A DNA stretch of 64,000 nucleotides from an uncultured Prevotella sp. (GCA_934217675.1 CAKQCV010000006.1:1-64000), one strand, 5' to 3'; positions 33,315 through 44,171 are shown, numbered from the stretch's first letter. Made by a program: numbers and translations. The notes: a model not told the origin generated them from the letters alone.

Positions 33315-36160
33315 ACAGAGAAGATGAAAAAATAAATGTTTGGGGTGCAAGAGTGCACAACCTGAAAAATATTGATGTAGTAATTCCAAGAAACAGTCTA
33401 ACGGTAATTACAGGACTTAGTGGTTCGGGTAAATCATCACTTGCTTTTGACACTATCTTCGCTGAGGGGCAAAGACGATACATTGAAACTTTCTCTGCGT
33501 ATGCAAGAAATTTTCTGGGGGGAATGGAAAGACCTGACGTTGACAAGATTACAGGACTTAGTCCGGTGATAAGCATTGAGCAAAAAACTACCAACAAAAA
33601 TCCTCGTTCAACAGTTGGTACTACAACGGAAATTTACGATTTCTTGCGACTTCTCTTTGCAAGAGCCGGGACTGCATACAGTTATGTTACGGGTGAGAAA
33701 ATGCTAAGGTACTCTGAAGAGGAGGTGCTCAATATGATACTTACTGCTTACTCTGGAAAGAGGATATTTATTCTTGCTCCACTTGTAAGAAACAGAAAAG
33801 GACATTATAGGGAGCTATTTGAGAGTATGCGGAAGAAGGGCTATCTGTATGTTAGGGTTGATGGAGAAGTGAGAGAAATCGAGAGTGGAATGAAGCTTGA
33901 CAGATACAAGAACCACAATATAGAAATTGTGATTGACAAGCTTCAGGTGCATGATAAAGATGATGAAAGACTCAGGAAGAGTGTTGAAACGGCAATGAGA
34001 CAGGGAGATGGTCTCATGATGATAATGGATAAGGATAGCAAAGAAGCTAAATATTACAGCAAGAGACTCATGTGTCCTACATCCGGAATTGCTTACAGTG
34101 ATCCTGCTCCAAATAAATTCTCGTTTAATTCGCCGGAAGGTGCTTGTCCAAGGTGCAAGGGATTAGGCATCGTGAATGAAATCGATCTTGAGAAGATTAT
34201 ACCTGATGACAGCTTGTCTATTCATGCAGGAGGAATAGCTCCACTTGGAAAATACAAGAACCAAATGATATTTTGGCAAATAGGTGCTATTCTTGAGGAG
34301 AGTGAGTGTACGCTAAAAACTCCTATAAGGGATATTCCTGAGGATACGCTCAACGAAATATTGTATGGACGCATAGAAAAGATTAGGATAAGGAAAGAAG
34401 TGGTACACACTTCAAGTGATTATTTCGTTGAATATGACGGAGTCGTTAAATACTTGCAGTCGGTTATTGAAGGTGATGACAGTAAAGAATCACAGAAGTG
34501 GGCTGAACAATTTATGACGGTGAAAGAATGTCCTGACTGCCATGGACAGAGGCTGAATAAAGAGTCCTTGTCGTATAAAATCTGGGACAAGAATATATCT
34601 GAGGTGGCAAATCTTGATATAAAGGAGCTTGACGAGTGGCTTAATGTTGCCGAGAACCATCTTGACAACAAGCAAAAGCATATTGCCGAAGAAATTCTCA
34701 AGGAAATACGTTCAAGAATCCGCTTTATTCTTGATGTCGGTCTTGAGTATCTTTCGCTTAACAGGCAATCTATATCATTGTCTGGAGGAGAGAGCCAGCG
34801 TATAAGACTTGCTACACAGATTGGGTCGCAGTTGGTGAATGTCCTCTACATCTTGGATGAACCAAGTATCGGCTTGCACCAAAGAGATAACGAAAGGCTT
34901 ATAAAGTCGCTGAGAGAATTGCGCGACATGGGCAATACGGTGATTGTGGTTGAGCATGACCGTGATATGATGCTCAATGCTGACTATATTGTTGATATAG
35001 GACCAGGAGCCGGGCGCAAAGGAGGAAACGTGGTGTTTCAAGGCACTCCACAGCAGATGATGAACAAGCATACTTTAACAAGCGAGTATCTGAGTGGGGT
35101 GCGTGAGATTGAATTACCGGCAGAGAGAAGAAAAGGAAACGGCAAATATCTGCGTCTTTGTGGAGCATGTGGAAATAATCTTAAAGATGTTTCGGTTGAA
35201 TTTCCTCTCGGAAAACTGATTGTCGTTACGGGAGTAAGCGGCAGTGGAAAATCCACGCTTATAAATGAAACGTTACAGCCAATTCTCAGTAAACATTTCT
35301 TTCGTTCTCTTAAAGAGCCGATGCCTTACAAGAGTATAGAGGGAATTGAAAATCTTGATAAGGTGGTTAATGTTGACCAGTCGCCTATCGGAAGAACGCC
35401 AAGGTCTAATCCTGCAACATATACTGGCGTATTCAATGAAATTCGTTCGCTGTTTGTAAATCTTCCTGAAGCAAAAATCAGAGGATATAAGCCCGGACGC
35501 TTTTCTTTTAATGTAAAAGGTGGGCGGTGTGAGGCTTGTGGAGGTAACGGATACAAGACGATAGAGATGAACTTCCTTCCTGACGTAATGGTTCCATGTG
35601 AGGTTTGTCACGGAAAGCGTTACAATAGAGAAACACTTGAGGTGCGTTATAAAGGAAAGAGCATTGCTGATGTGCTTGACATGACTGTCAACCAAGCTGT
35701 TGAATTCTTTGAAAATGTTCCGGATATATTGCGCAAGATAAAGACAATCCAGGATGTTGGGTTAGGCTATATAAAGCTTGGTCAACCGTCCACAACCTTG
35801 AGTGGTGGTGAGTGTCAGCGTATGAAGCTTGCAACAGAACTCAGTAAGAGAGATACAGGAAAAACCATGTATATTCTTGATGAGCCAACTACGGGATTGC
35901 ATTTTGAAGATATCAGGATTCTTATGGATGTGCTTGAGAAACTTGTTGACAGGGGTAACACTGTATTAATAATCGAGCATAACTTGGATGTTATAAAGCT
36001 TGCCGACTATATAATTGATATGGGACCGGAAGGCGGACGTGGCGGTGGACTCGTCATGGCTGTTGGTACTCCTGAGGAAGTTGCAATGAATGGTAAAGGG
36101 TTTACCGCAAAATTTATACAGGAGGAACTTGAGAGAACAAGGAAAGTAAATAAGGGTTAG
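33311..36160 (+). CDS. uvrA: Excinuclease ABC subunit A
   Basis: A 949-residue UvrA, the damage-recognition ATPase of nucleotide excision repair, acting with UvrB and UvrC in the cytoplasm. Two ABC modules are complete: Walker [15 protein letters not shown] (about residue 36) and [15 protein letters not shown] (about 640), signatures [12 protein letters not shown] and [12 protein letters not shown], and Walker [14 protein letters not shown] and [12 protein letters not shown]. Zinc-binding cysteines appear as CPRCKGLG with later CPDCHGQ, and CEACGGNGY with [10 protein letters not shown]. Length is standard. It is co-transcribed behind the small T9SS-domain gene by a four-base overlap, an unusual partner. 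A strong hairpin ends the unit. Confidence 0.97.
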   Translation: MNREDEKINVWGARVHNLKNIDVVIPRNSLTVITGLSGSGKSSLAFDTIFAEGQRRYIETFSAYARNFLGGMERPDVDKITGLSPVISIEQKTTNKNPRSTVGTTTEIYDFLRLLFARAGTAYSYVTGEKMLRYSEEEVLNMILTAYSGKRIFILAPLVRNRKGHYRELFESMRKKGYLYVRVDGEVREIESGMKLDRYKNHNIEIVIDKLQVHDKDDERLRKSVETAMRQGDGLMMIMDKDSKEAKYYSKRLMCPTSGIAYSDPAPNKFSFNSPEGACPRCKGLGIVNEIDLEKIIPDDSLSIHAGGIAPLGKYKNQMIFWQIGAILEESECTLKTPIRDIPEDTLNEILYGRIEKIRIRKEVVHTSSDYFVEYDGVVKYLQSVIEGDDSKESQKWAEQFMTVKECPDCHGQRLNKESLSYKIWDKNISEVANLDIKELDEWLNVAENHLDNKQKHIAEEILKEIRSRIRFILDVGLEYLSLNRQSISLSGGESQRIRLATQIGSQLVNVLYILDEPSIGLHQRDNERLIKSLRELRDMGNTVIVVEHDRDMMLNADYIVDIGPGAGRKGGNVVFQGTPQQMMNKHTLTSEYLSGVREIELPAERRKGNGKYLRLCGACGNNLKDVSVEFPLGKLIVVTGVSGSGKSTLINETLQPILSKHFFRSLKEPMPYKSIEGIENLDKVVNVDQSPIGRTPRSNPATYTGVFNEIRSLFVNLPEAKIRGYKPGRFSFNVKGGRCEACGGNGYKTIEMNFLPDVMVPCEVCHGKRYNRETLEVRYKGKSIADVLDMTVNQAVEFFENVPDILRKIKTIQDVGLGYIKLGQPSTTLSGGECQRMKLATELSKRDTGKTMYILDEPTTGLHFEDIRILMDVLEKLVDRGNTVLIIEHNLDVIKLADYIIDMGPEGGRGGGLVMAVGTPEEVAMNGKGFTAKFIQEELERTRKVNKG

Positions 36161-36163
36161 GCA

Positions 36164-36236
36164 AATTCAATTATATACAATATAAAAAAGAGGGTCGTGT
36201 TAAAACCCTCTTTTTTATATTGTATATAATTGAATT
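36164..36236. terminator. Bidirectional terminator between uvrA and glyA
   Basis: A perfect 31-bp stem (36,164-36,194 with 36,206-36,236) encloses an 11-base loop. The core AAAAAAGAGGG/CCCTCTTTTTT gives T-runs on both strands, so it can end transcription of the convergent uvrA and glyA. Its last bases overlap the glyA stop codon. Confidence 0.9.
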
Positions 36237-37515
36237 AGTATGCGAACAAAGGATATTCTTTCATTGTATCATTTACACGTTTGCGTACAGAAGTTATAAC
36301 TTCTTCGTTTTCTGGATCGTTAAGAACCTCTTCGATAAGTTCTGCTATAAGTATCATGAGGTCTTCTTTAGCTCCACGTGTGGTAATTGCAGGAGTACCA
36401 AGACGGATACCAGAAGTTTGGAATGCGCTTCGGGTGTCAAACGGAACCATATTCTTGTTTACTGTAATGTCAGCAGCAACAAGAGCTTTCTCAGCAACCT
36501 TACCTGTCAGTTCAGGATATTTTGTGCGCAAGTCTACAAGCATGCTGTGGTTGTCTGTCCCACCACTAACTATAGAGAAACCACGCTTCATAAGCTCCTC
36601 AGCAAGTTTTGCTGCATTCTTCTTAACCTGCAATGCCCACTCCTTGAACTCTGGTTGTAGAGCCTCGTTAAAGGCTACAGCCTTTGCTGCAATAACATGT
36701 TCCAGCGGACCGCCCTGCTCGCCTGGGAACACGGCACTGTTCAGTAATTGGCTCATCATCTTTATTTGTCCCTTAGGTGTAGTCTTGCCCCATGGATTTT
36801 CAAAGTCTTTGCCCATAAGGATAATACCACCGCGAGGACCGCGCAGAGTCTTGTGGGTTGTAGAAGTTACGATGTGTGCATATTTTACAGGATTGTCGAG
36901 AAGACCGGCAGCAATAAGTCCTGCAGGATGTGCCATATCTATCATGAGTAAAGCACCAACCTTGTCTGCAATTTCACGCATACGTTTATAGTCCCATTCA
37001 CGACTGTAGGCAGAGCCACCTCCAATAATAAGTTTTGGCTTGTGCTCTATTGCCAAACGCTCCATTTCGTCATAGTCCACACGACCAGTTTCCTTGTTCA
37101 GATTATAGCCTACAGGATTATATAGAATACCAGACGTGTTAACTGCCGAGCCATGAGAAAGATGACCTCCATGAGCGAGGTTTAGTCCCATAAACGTATC
37201 GCCAGGATTGAGTACCGTGAGAAGTACAGCAGCATTTGCCTGTGCTCCAGAGTGAGGCTGTACGTTAGCATACTCTGCTCCGAAGAGTTTTTTAACTCTT
37301 TCGATAGCCAGCGTCTCAACTTCGTCAACCACTTCACATCCGCCATAATAGCGTTTGCCTGGATAGCCCTCGGCATATTTGTTCGTGAGATACGATCCCA
37401 TTGCTTTCATTACTTCGTCGCTGACGAAGTTTTCTGATGCAATAAGTTCCATGCCTTTTAGCTGGCGTTGGTGTTCTTTTTCGATAAGGTCGAAAATCTC
37501 TTGGTCTTTTTTCAT
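36235..37515 (-). CDS. glyA: Serine hydroxymethyltransferase
   Basis: A 426-residue PLP enzyme interconverting serine and glycine with tetrahydrofolate, the main source of one-carbon units. Recognisable stretches are [85 protein letters not shown] and the PLP lysine site [15 protein letters not shown]. The C-terminal [15 protein letters not shown] is normal. Length is typical. The start at [11 protein letters not shown] is the only suitable one. It lies 70 bases downstream of pyrI on the same strand; no clear TAnnTTTG promoter is visible in that gap, so co-transcription with pyrBI is possible. Confidence 0.97.
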   Translation of the reverse strand: MKKDQEIFDLIEKEHQRQLKGMELIASENFVSDEVMKAMGSYLTNKYAEGYPGKRYYGGCEVVDEVETLAIERVKKLFGAEYANVQPHSGAQANAAVLLTVLNPGDTFMGLNLAHGGHLSHGSAVNTSGILYNPVGYNLNKETGRVDYDEMERLAIEHKPKLIIGGGSAYSREWDYKRMREIADKVGALLMIDMAHPAGLIAAGLLDNPVKYAHIVTSTTHKTLRGPRGGIILMGKDFENPWGKTTPKGQIKMMSQLLNSAVFPGEQGGPLEHVIAAKAVAFNEALQPEFKEWALQVKKNAAKLAEELMKRGFSIVSGGTDNHSMLVDLRTKYPELTGKVAEKALVAADITVNKNMVPFDTRSAFQTSGIRLGTPAITTRGAKEDLMILIAELIEEVLNDPENEEVITSVRKRVNDTMKEYPLFAY

Positions 37516-37585
37516 TTTAATTTTTGATAAAGGATTAAACGTATGTTATTTTATTCTTTATTCGTGTGCTGCGCGTATTCTTGCT

Positions 37586-38041
37586 TTACACAAGTTTTAC
37601 ATTGTTCATTTTCTGTTCTTTATCACAGTAGTGACATCTTATTATGCCACTTTCCTTGTCGATGACGTGGAATATTGTTTGCATAGGCTCATTGTTGGTG
37701 ATACACTTGGGATTGTTGCATCTCACAATGCCACAGAGCTTGTCTGGAGTGGTTACGGTCTTTTTCTCCACAACCTCGTAGTCGCGAATTACATTAAGCA
37801 CTACATTTGGTGCCACAACCGACAAACGTGATATTTCCTCGTCGGTAAAAAATTTGTTCTCTACCTTTATTATACCCTTCCTGCCAAGTTTTTTTGATGG
37901 ATAGTTGTAGCCAATAGTGACAGGGTTGTTAAGGGTTTGCAGACCTAACAGGTTTGCAACGGCATACGCCTTTTCTGCTGGTATATGGTCGATTACCGTG
38001 CCGTTTTCAATTGCGGCAACAAGTCTTTCTTTTTTGCTCAT
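37586..38041 (-). CDS. pyrI: Aspartate carbamoyltransferase regulatory chain
   Basis: A 151-residue regulatory subunit of aspartate transcarbamoylase, mediating nucleotide (CTP/ATP) control of the PyrB catalytic trimers. The N-terminal allosteric domain has [17 protein letters not shown] [20 protein letters not shown] and [19 protein letters not shown]. The C-terminal zinc domain holds four cysteines in [12 protein letters not shown] / [10 protein letters not shown] order (CxxxxC...CxxC), needed to contact PyrB. Length matches the family. It follows pyrB by 24 bases, giving the usual pyrBI operon and implying a PyrB6-PyrI6 holoenzyme. Confidence 0.96.
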   Translation of the reverse strand: MSKKERLVAAIENGTVIDHIPAEKAYAVANLLGLQTLNNPVTIGYNYPSKKLGRKGIIKVENKFFTDEEISRLSVVAPNVVLNVIRDYEVVEKKTVTTPDKLCGIVRCNNPKCITNNEPMQTIFHVIDKESGIIRCHYCDKEQKMNNVKLV

Positions 38042-38065
38042 GATGATTATCCGTTAATTTTGTTG

Positions 38066-39013
38066 TTATCCAATAATGGTCTTGTCGTTTTTTATATCAT
38101 CAAGGGTATAGCCGAGAACATCGCAGATGATAGCCTCACGGGCATAAAGTCCATTCTGTGCTTGTTGGATATAATATGCATGTGGATTCTCGTCTACATC
38201 GTATGCTATCTCGTTTACGCGTGGTAGCGGATGCATTATCTTCATGTTGTCGCGAGCTTTGCTAAGCATGTCGTTTTTCAGTATGTATACATTCTTTACC
38301 CTTTCATATTCCATAAGATCAGAGAAACGTTCCTTCTGAACTCTGGTCATATAAAGAATATCAGCTCCGGCAATAATATTTTCATTGAAATCCGTGTGCT
38401 CCACATATCTTATGTTATGCTGCTTGCAGTATAACTTGTATTCATTAGGCATTGCAAGCTCTTTTGGAGCTATAAAGTGGAATGTTGGGTTGAAATGGCG
38501 CATTGCCATAATCAGCGAGTGTACTGTTCTTCCGTATTTAAGGTCGCCAACGAGATAAATGTCAAGGTTGTCAAGTTTGCCTTGTGTCTTGTATATGGAA
38601 TAAAGGTCAAGCAAGCATTGTGAGGGATGCTGGTGAGCACCGTCTCCGGCATTTATTATTGGAATTGGTGCTATTTCTGAAGCATATTGGGCTGCACCTT
38701 CTATATAATGGCGCATCGCTATGACGTCTGCATAATTCGAAACCATAAGAATGGTGTCTTTCAGTGTTTCTCCTTTTGTCGCACTTGTCACTTTTGCATC
38801 CGAGAAACCTATAACTCTTGCTCCAAGCCTGTTTGCTGCCGTTTCAAAACTCAGTCGTGTCCTGGTCGAAGGTTCAAAGAACAAGGTTGCAACAACTTTG
38901 CCTTTCAGTATTTCACGATTGGGGTGCATTTCGAACTCTTTTGCCATTTGTATCAAATATAGAATCTTCTCTTTTGATAAATCGGCAATTGTTACAAAAT
39001 CATGTTTTTCCAT
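38066..39013 (-). CDS. pyrB: Aspartate carbamoyltransferase catalytic chain
   Basis: A 315-residue catalytic subunit performing the first committed step of pyrimidine synthesis: carbamoyl phosphate plus aspartate to carbamoyl-aspartate. The carbamoyl-phosphate loop [20 protein letters not shown] is at about 48-67, the mobile loop has [14 protein letters not shown], and later motifs are [45 protein letters not shown] and [11 protein letters not shown]. All catalytic residues appear intact. It starts a pyrB-pyrI unit and diverges from mrcA; the 113-base region between them holds promoters for both. Confidence 0.97.
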   Translation of the reverse strand: MEKHDFVTIADLSKEKILYLIQMAKEFEMHPNREILKGKVVATLFFEPSTRTRLSFETAANRLGARVIGFSDAKVTSATKGETLKDTILMVSNYADVIAMRHYIEGAAQYASEIAPIPIINAGDGAHQHPSQCLLDLYSIYKTQGKLDNLDIYLVGDLKYGRTVHSLIMAMRHFNPTFHFIAPKELAMPNEYKLYCKQHNIRYVEHTDFNENIIAGADILYMTRVQKERFSDLMEYERVKNVYILKNDMLSKARDNMKIMHPLPRVNEIAYDVDENPHAYYIQQAQNGLYAREAIICDVLGYTLDDIKNDKTIIG

Positions 39014-39047
39014 ATACCGTACTAATATTTTTTTGTTTATTCGACTG

Positions 39048-39055
39048 CGAAGTTA
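39048..39055 (-). promoter_or_regulatory. Possible -7 box of pyrBI
   Basis: TAACTTCG on the minus strand differs from TAnnTTTG at one base and lies 34 bases before the pyrB start. No clear -33 element was found. Confidence 0.35.
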
Positions 39056-39098
39056 AGCATAATTTTTAATTTAAATGTAACATTAGAGAGAAAAGTTG

Positions 39099-39106
39099 TA
39101 TCTTTG
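39099..39106 (+). promoter_or_regulatory. Probable -7 box of mrcA
   Basis: TATCTTTG matches the Bacteroidota -7 consensus exactly, 20 bases before the mrcA ATG. The -33 region is not convincing. Confidence 0.55.
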
Positions 39107-39126
39107 CCGAAAATTATCAGAAAATA

Positions 39127-41427
39127 ATGAGAAAAGCATTTATACATTTCCTTTGGGGAATACTCATGGCTGGTTTTGCAGTCACAGTAATCGTATTTGT
39201 TGCTATTTGGAACGGATGGATCGGATATATGCCGGACATTGAGGATTTGCAGAATCCCATAAGCCGTTATGCATCGCAAGTATATTCGTCCGATGGCAAG
39301 CTGATAGGTACATACAATATGAACAGAGACAACCGTATACATGTTGACTACGATAAGCTGTCGCCTTATTTGGTGAAGGCTCTTGTGGCTACTGAAGACG
39401 AGCGTTTCTATGAACATTCCGGTATAGACTTTATTGCACTCGGCAGAGCAATTGTGAAGCGTGGACTTCTTGGACAAGTTAGTGCCGGTGGTGGTTCAAC
39501 AATAACGCAGCAGCTTGCTAAACAACTATATTCGCAGACCGCCGAAAGTACTACAGAGCGACTCATACAAAAGCCGATAGAGTGGGTTATAGCCATAAAG
39601 TTGGAGAAGTTCTATACAAAGGAAGAGATAATAACAATGTATCTGAACTACTTTGATTTCTTGCATAATGCCGTTGGAATAAAGAATGCTGCTAATGTGT
39701 ATTTTGGCAAAGAACCAAAAGATTTGAACCTTGATGAGGCTGCTACACTGATTGGTTTGTGCAAGAATCCTTCATATTTTAATCCTGTAAGGTATCCTGA
39801 GAGGTGTAAAGAGCGCAGGAATGTTGTGCTTGGTCAGATGCTCAAAGCTGGATATATCACAAACAGTGAGTATGAAGAGCATGCTTCGAATGAGCTGGCA
39901 CTGAATTTCCACCGTAACGACCATAAAGACGGCGTGGCAACATATTTCCGTGAGTTCCTTCGACAGTATATGATGGCAATGAAACCGGAACCGTCAAGGT
40001 ATCCGTCATGGAATAAAGTTCAATATGTTATTGATTCTTTGGCGTGGGAGACTGACCCTCTTTACGGATGGTGCAACAAGAATTTCAAGAAAGATGGAGA
40101 ATCATATAATGTATATACTGACGGACTGAAGATTTTTACGACCATAGATTCGAGGATGCAGAGATATGCCGAGGAGGCAGTGCGTCGTCATGTAGGAGGA
40201 TTCTTGCAACCGGAGTTTGCAAAAGAAAACAAGACAAAGAGCAATGCTCCTTTCTCTACAGCACTGAAATCTGATGAGGTGAAAGGCATCCTTGATCGGG
40301 CTATGAGGCAAAGCGACAGATACAGGGTGCTGAAGTCACAGGGCATGGCGGACGATGATATAAAGCGCAACTTTAGGGAACCGACAGAGATGACTGTTTT
40401 TACGTATCATGGAGATATTGACACCGTGATGTCACCGTTAGATTCCATAAGATATGTAAAATCGTATCTCAGAGCCGGTTTTATGAGCATGGATCCTCGC
40501 AACGGTGCCGTGAAGGCGTATGTGGGAGGAATCGATTTCAACCATTTCAAATATGATATGGTTACTCAGGGTAGACGCCAAGTGGGGTCTACCATTAAGC
40601 CTTTCCTTTATGCACTGTCTATGTCTAACGGAATGTCGCCATGCGATAAAGTGCGCAATGCACCACGTCGCTTTGGTAATTGGGCACCGCGTAACAGTTC
40701 CCACTCAAGAGTAGGGCAGATGGTAACATTGAAATGGGCTTTGTCAATGTCAAACAACTGGGTTTCTGCTGATTTGATGAGCCGTATTAATCCACAAGAC
40801 TTCTTGAGGATATTGCGTGATTTCGGTATAAACACTTATGGCATATATCCGTCAATCGTGTTGTGTCTTGGTCCTAATGAAGCTTCTGTATGCGAGATGG
40901 TAAGTGCTTATACAACATTTGCCAACCATGGAATACATACAAAACCAATGTTCGTGTCGAAGATTGAAGACAGCGACGGAAATGTTATTGCTAATTTCCA
41001 GCCGAGAATGAATGAAGTTATAAGTGAGGAAAGTGCATACAAGATGTTGGAGATGCTTATGTCGGTTATCGATAATGGTACAGGTGGACGTATACGATAT
41101 AAATATAATCTGGACTGTCCGATGGGAGGAAAAACGGGAACCACAAACCGCAACTCTGATGCTTGGTTTATGGGATTTACTCCAACATTAGTCAGCGGAT
41201 GTTGGGTAGGTGGTGAAGACCGTGATATTCATTTTGACTCCATGCGTATGGGACAGGGTGCAACGATGGCTTTGCCAATATGGGCATATTATATGAAAAA
41301 GGTTTTTGCCGATCGTTCCTTGGGTTATAATCCGAATGAGAAGTTTGACATTCCTGAGGATTTTAATCCTTGTGTTACGGATGATGGCGTGGACAGTAGA
41401 TATAGCATTGAGAACATTTATGAATAA
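39127..41427 (+). CDS. mrcA: Penicillin-binding protein 1A, bifunctional
   Basis: A 766-residue class A penicillin-binding protein that polymerises and cross-links peptidoglycan. One N-terminal membrane anchor (about 10-30, GILMAGFAVTVIVFVAIW) precedes the GT51 transglycosylase domain with ATEDERFYEHSGIDFIAL, GGGSTITQQLAKQLYSQ and the EEIITMYLNYFDFL region. The transpeptidase domain has the SxxK motif in GSTIKPFLYA, SxN in SMSNNWVS and KTGT in GGKTGTTNRNSDAWFMGF. All catalytic motifs are intact. It is a single gene between the divergent pyrB and the convergent buk; a strong hairpin follows. Confidence 0.95.
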   Translation: MRKAFIHFLWGILMAGFAVTVIVFVAIWNGWIGYMPDIEDLQNPISRYASQVYSSDGKLIGTYNMNRDNRIHVDYDKLSPYLVKALVATEDERFYEHSGIDFIALGRAIVKRGLLGQVSAGGGSTITQQLAKQLYSQTAESTTERLIQKPIEWVIAIKLEKFYTKEEIITMYLNYFDFLHNAVGIKNAANVYFGKEPKDLNLDEAATLIGLCKNPSYFNPVRYPERCKERRNVVLGQMLKAGYITNSEYEEHASNELALNFHRNDHKDGVATYFREFLRQYMMAMKPEPSRYPSWNKVQYVIDSLAWETDPLYGWCNKNFKKDGESYNVYTDGLKIFTTIDSRMQRYAEEAVRRHVGGFLQPEFAKENKTKSNAPFSTALKSDEVKGILDRAMRQSDRYRVLKSQGMADDDIKRNFREPTEMTVFTYHGDIDTVMSPLDSIRYVKSYLRAGFMSMDPRNGAVKAYVGGIDFNHFKYDMVTQGRRQVGSTIKPFLYALSMSNGMSPCDKVRNAPRRFGNWAPRNSSHSRVGQMVTLKWALSMSNNWVSADLMSRINPQDFLRILRDFGINTYGIYPSIVLCLGPNEASVCEMVSAYTTFANHGIHTKPMFVSKIEDSDGNVIANFQPRMNEVISEESAYKMLEMLMSVIDNGTGGRIRYKYNLDCPMGGKTGTTNRNSDAWFMGFTPTLVSGCWVGGEDRDIHFDSMRMGQGATMALPIWAYYMKKVFADRSLGYNPNEKFDIPEDFNPCVTDDGVDSRYSIENIYE

Positions 41428-41472
41428 GCGTGATATATTGAGACTTATTGGCAGCAAATGCTGCTTGTAGTA

Positions 41473-41545
41473 AAATGCAAATAAACAAAATGACGGAGGA
41501 ATGCAAGTCGTAAAGCATTCCTCCGTCATTTTGTTTATTGCATTT
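41473..41545. terminator. Bidirectional terminator between mrcA and buk
   Basis: A near-perfect 31-bp stem with one bulged base, AAATGCAAATAAACAAAATG on the left continuing ACGGAGGAATGC, and the complement ending GTTTATTGCATTT, with a loop of about 10 bases. It lies between convergent genes and has A/T-rich flanks on both sides. Confidence 0.85.
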
Positions 41546-41554
41546 ATTGCTTTT

Positions 41555-42664
41555 TTATTCGTCTTCTTGTTCAACTGTGAGGTTCATTTCTTTGATACAC
41601 GATATTCCTGTATAAGTCTGAACAGGCAGTTCCCCACGTAACGCACCGAGTGCATTGAAAGCCAACGACTTCATTTCGTTTTCACCAGGTATGACAATGA
41701 CTGGAGCCAAATATTCAACCTGTTTCTTGATTCCGTCAACACAGTATTTGCTGTGCGCTATGCCACCTGTCAGTATTATTGCGTCAACATTCCCCATGAG
41801 TGCAACATACATAGCTCCTATTTGTTTTGCTACGGTATACAGCATTGCCTCTACAAGAGTGCGGTACGGTTCCTCGCCGTTTTCCGCCTTACTGTCGATA
41901 GTTATCATGTCGTTAGTACCCAGATAAGCCACAAGTCCGCCATGCCCATGAATCATCTTTTTTATCTCTCTTATGTCATACTTGCCACTGAAACATAACT
42001 TTACTAAAGCTTCTGAAGGCAGAGTACCGGCACGTTCCGGTGATATCGGTCCTTCGCCGTTGAGTGCATTGTTCACGTCTATTACTTTTCCTTTACGGTG
42101 TGCCCCCACAGAAATACCTCCACCGAGATGAGCCACGATAAGATTCAAATCATCATATTTTTTTCCTATCGATGCTGCATATTGCCGTGATACTGCTTTT
42201 TGATTTAGAGCATGGAAAATAGATTCGCGTCTTATTCCAGGTATGCCGCTGATTCTTGCTCTCGTGTCAAATTCATCAACAACGACAGGGTCGGCAATAT
42301 ATGCCGGACAGTTACACTGCTTTGCTATTTCGTCGGCAATCAGTGCCCCTAAGTTGCATGCGTGCTCATGGGTGGCATTGAGCAAGTCTTGTTTCATCTT
42401 GTTGTTCACCAAATAAACTCCGCCTTTAAGTGGGCATAATAATCCGCCACGCCCTATAACCGCATCAAATTTTATCTCTATGCCTTCTTCCTTCAACCGC
42501 TTGATGATAAAATCCCTTCTGTATTCATATTGGTCTATAATGCGATGAAATTTTGCCAATTCGTCTAATGGTAAATGCGCACCACCAGTCCATACAGGTT
42601 TGTCATCTTCGTATATGGCAAGTTTAGTCGATGTGGAACCAGGGTTTATTACAAGTATTTTCAT
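41555..42664 (-). CDS. buk: Butyrate kinase
   Basis: A 369-residue acetokinase-family enzyme converting butyryl phosphate plus ADP to butyrate plus ATP. Motifs are ILVINPGSTSTKLAIYED at the N-terminus (phosphate-1 loop), VIGRGGLLCPLKGGVYLV, VVDEFDTRARISGIPGI-like stretch around 135, NLIVAHLGGGISVGAHRKG, NGEGPISPERAGTLPS and ILTGGIAHSKY. These distinguish Buk from acetate kinase. Length is typical. It follows ptb by 77 bases as the second gene of the pair. Substrate range may include isobutyrate, isovalerate or other branched acids, more likely in this group of bacteria than true butyrate fermentation. The physiological role is inference. Confidence 0.93.
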   Translation of the reverse strand: MKILVINPGSTSTKLAIYEDDKPVWTGGAHLPLDELAKFHRIIDQYEYRRDFIIKRLKEEGIEIKFDAVIGRGGLLCPLKGGVYLVNNKMKQDLLNATHEHACNLGALIADEIAKQCNCPAYIADPVVVDEFDTRARISGIPGIRRESIFHALNQKAVSRQYAASIGKKYDDLNLIVAHLGGGISVGAHRKGKVIDVNNALNGEGPISPERAGTLPSEALVKLCFSGKYDIREIKKMIHGHGGLVAYLGTNDMITIDSKAENGEEPYRTLVEAMLYTVAKQIGAMYVALMGNVDAIILTGGIAHSKYCVDGIKKQVEYLAPVIVIPGENEMKSLAFNALGALRGELPVQTYTGISCIKEMNLTVEQEDE

Positions 42665-42741
42665 TATCTTATAGCTTTTATTCTCTTAATGTTAGGCTTT
42701 GATATTGTGGGGCTATCTTCTTTCAGTGATAGTGTTGCATT

Positions 42742-43656
42742 CTATCCCTTGTGCGAGAGACATGCAAGTGCAAGACTGTTGAATTTTGATTCTCCGCTGT
42801 CGGCTCTCGATGCCACTACTATAGGGGCTGTTGTGCCGTAGAGCATCCCGGCAGTTTCTGCATTTGCAAACAATGTTATAGTCTTATAGAACACGTTTCC
42901 TGACTCTATATTTGGGAATATCAGTGCATCGGCATTCCCAACTACAGGCGACGATATACCTTTTAAGTCACCACTTTCAGCATCACATGCCGTCTTTACA
43001 TCCATAGGACCGTCAACTTCCACATTTCCGTATTTCCCCTCTTTAGCATTTTGCTTCAGAATTTCGTAACTCAAGGTGTGTGGAAATTTTTCGTTAACTT
43101 TCTCTGTGCAGTGGATTAACGCAATGTGTGGACATTCGATATTAAGCTTTTTGCACACTTCAACTTGGTATCTCAGTATGGCGTCAAATTGTTCTGTTGT
43201 AGGTTTTGGTATTACGGCAGCATCCGAGAAAACAAGCAGTTTTTTGTATGATGGTATTTGTGCCACTGTCACGTGTGTCATCACATTGCCTTTTTCAAGC
43301 AATCCGTGCTCTTTGTTCAACACAGCTCTCAGCAAATTGTCTGTATTTAAAGTGCCTTTCATTAAGACATCAGCTTTTCCCTCTCTAACAAGATGAACAG
43401 CCATAACCGCTGCTTCATCCGTACTGTCGGTGCTGAATATATCCACGTGTTCCGGATATTTTTCTGCCAGTTCATCAACGAATGCAGCTTTTACACCCCC
43501 TGTAACAAGCAGGAAGTCGGCTATTCCTTCTTTCAAACTTCTCCTTATCACATATTCTGTGTGTGAATCATTAGGACAAACCAATGCTACTCTCTTTCTG
43601 CTCTTTAATGAGCGAAGTGCGCTGATCAGCGTGCTGAAACTTTGAGTCGGTTGCAT
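42742..43656 (-). CDS. ptb: Phosphate butyryltransferase
   Basis: A 304-residue phosphotransacylase converting butyryl-CoA and phosphate to butyryl phosphate, the substrate of Buk. Recognisable stretches are RVALVCPNDSHTEYVIRRSL, ADVLMKGTLNTDNLLRAVLN, KLLVFSDAAVIPKPT, PMDVKTACDAESGDLKGISS, and GNADALIFPNIESGNVFYK. The start at 43,656 (MQPTQSFSTLI) is chosen since the in-frame upstream ATG at 43,722 adds a positively charged leader not expected in the family. It leads the ptb-buk unit with a good promoter 83 bases upstream. It could act on other short acyl-CoA esters. Confidence 0.92.
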   Translation of the reverse strand: MQPTQSFSTLISALRSLKSRKRVALVCPNDSHTEYVIRRSLKEGIADFLLVTGGVKAAFVDELAEKYPEHVDIFSTDSTDEAAVMAVHLVREGKADVLMKGTLNTDNLLRAVLNKEHGLLEKGNVMTHVTVAQIPSYKKLLVFSDAAVIPKPTTEQFDAILRYQVEVCKKLNIECPHIALIHCTEKVNEKFPHTLSYEILKQNAKEGKYGNVEVDGPMDVKTACDAESGDLKGISSPVVGNADALIFPNIESGNVFYKTITLFANAETAGMLYGTTAPIVVASRADSGESKFNSLALACLSHKG

Positions 43657-43739
43657 ATTTAAATAGTTTTTAATATTAAATTCCCTTTTATAGAAAGTTC
43701 TGCTTATATATTTTTTGCTCACTTCCCTATATTTTTGTG

Positions 43740-43770
43740 CAAAAATACATCAAACAACTTTCTTGACAAA
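43740..43770 (-). promoter_or_regulatory. Promoter of ptb-buk
   Basis: On the minus strand TTTG (complement 43,767-43,770), 19 bases, then TATTTTTG (complement 43,740-43,747) match the Bacteroidota consensus. The leader to ptb would be about 75-80 bases. Confidence 0.75.
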
Positions 43771-44054
43771 GTATTATTACACATTTCTTTGCTTAATGTG
43801 CAAAATATTGGAAAAAACGTATATAAAACATGATAAAAGGAACACTTTTGATGTTTCAGTTAGTAAGTAAGTACGGCTTATATGTATGCTTGCACTCGCA
43901 AAAACACTTTCAGCTAATTCTAAAAATGTGTACAGGAAGTGTATAAAATGTATGTCAACTTACATTCTTTTAATATCAGTGTACTTTTGTGTCAAAAATA
44001 GTTTTCATATTATCTGCAGAATTCTATAAATATGTAGTTTCAATAGCCATACAG
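43771..44054. other. Intergenic stretch between ptb promoter and queC terminator
   Basis: AT-rich sequence with no gene or RNA signature recognised. Together with the flanking promoter and terminator it fills the gap between ptb and queC. Confidence 0.5.
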
Positions 44055-44101
44055 TAAAAAAAACTGTATACTGCACTTATGCTAAGCGTGCCGTATACAG
44101 T
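44055..44101 (-). terminator. Terminator of ridA-queC
   Basis: ACTGTATAC at 44,063-44,071 pairs with GTATACAGT at 44,093-44,101. Reading the minus strand, the stem is followed by eight T. A second small hairpin (GGCTTATA-TATAAGCC) lies at 44,112-44,132, and the heptamer-containing block GCTAAGC[G/T]TGCCGTA occurs twice (near 44,081 and 44,148). Confidence 0.75.
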
Positions 44102-44171
44102 TCGCATAGTGGGCTTATACGTTCTATAAGCCGTTAGCTTAATGTTGCTAAGCTTGCCGTAAAATGTTGCG

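Noticed and set aside
42665..42741. Extra gene between buk and ptb
   Set aside because: The 77-base gap has no open frame of substance.
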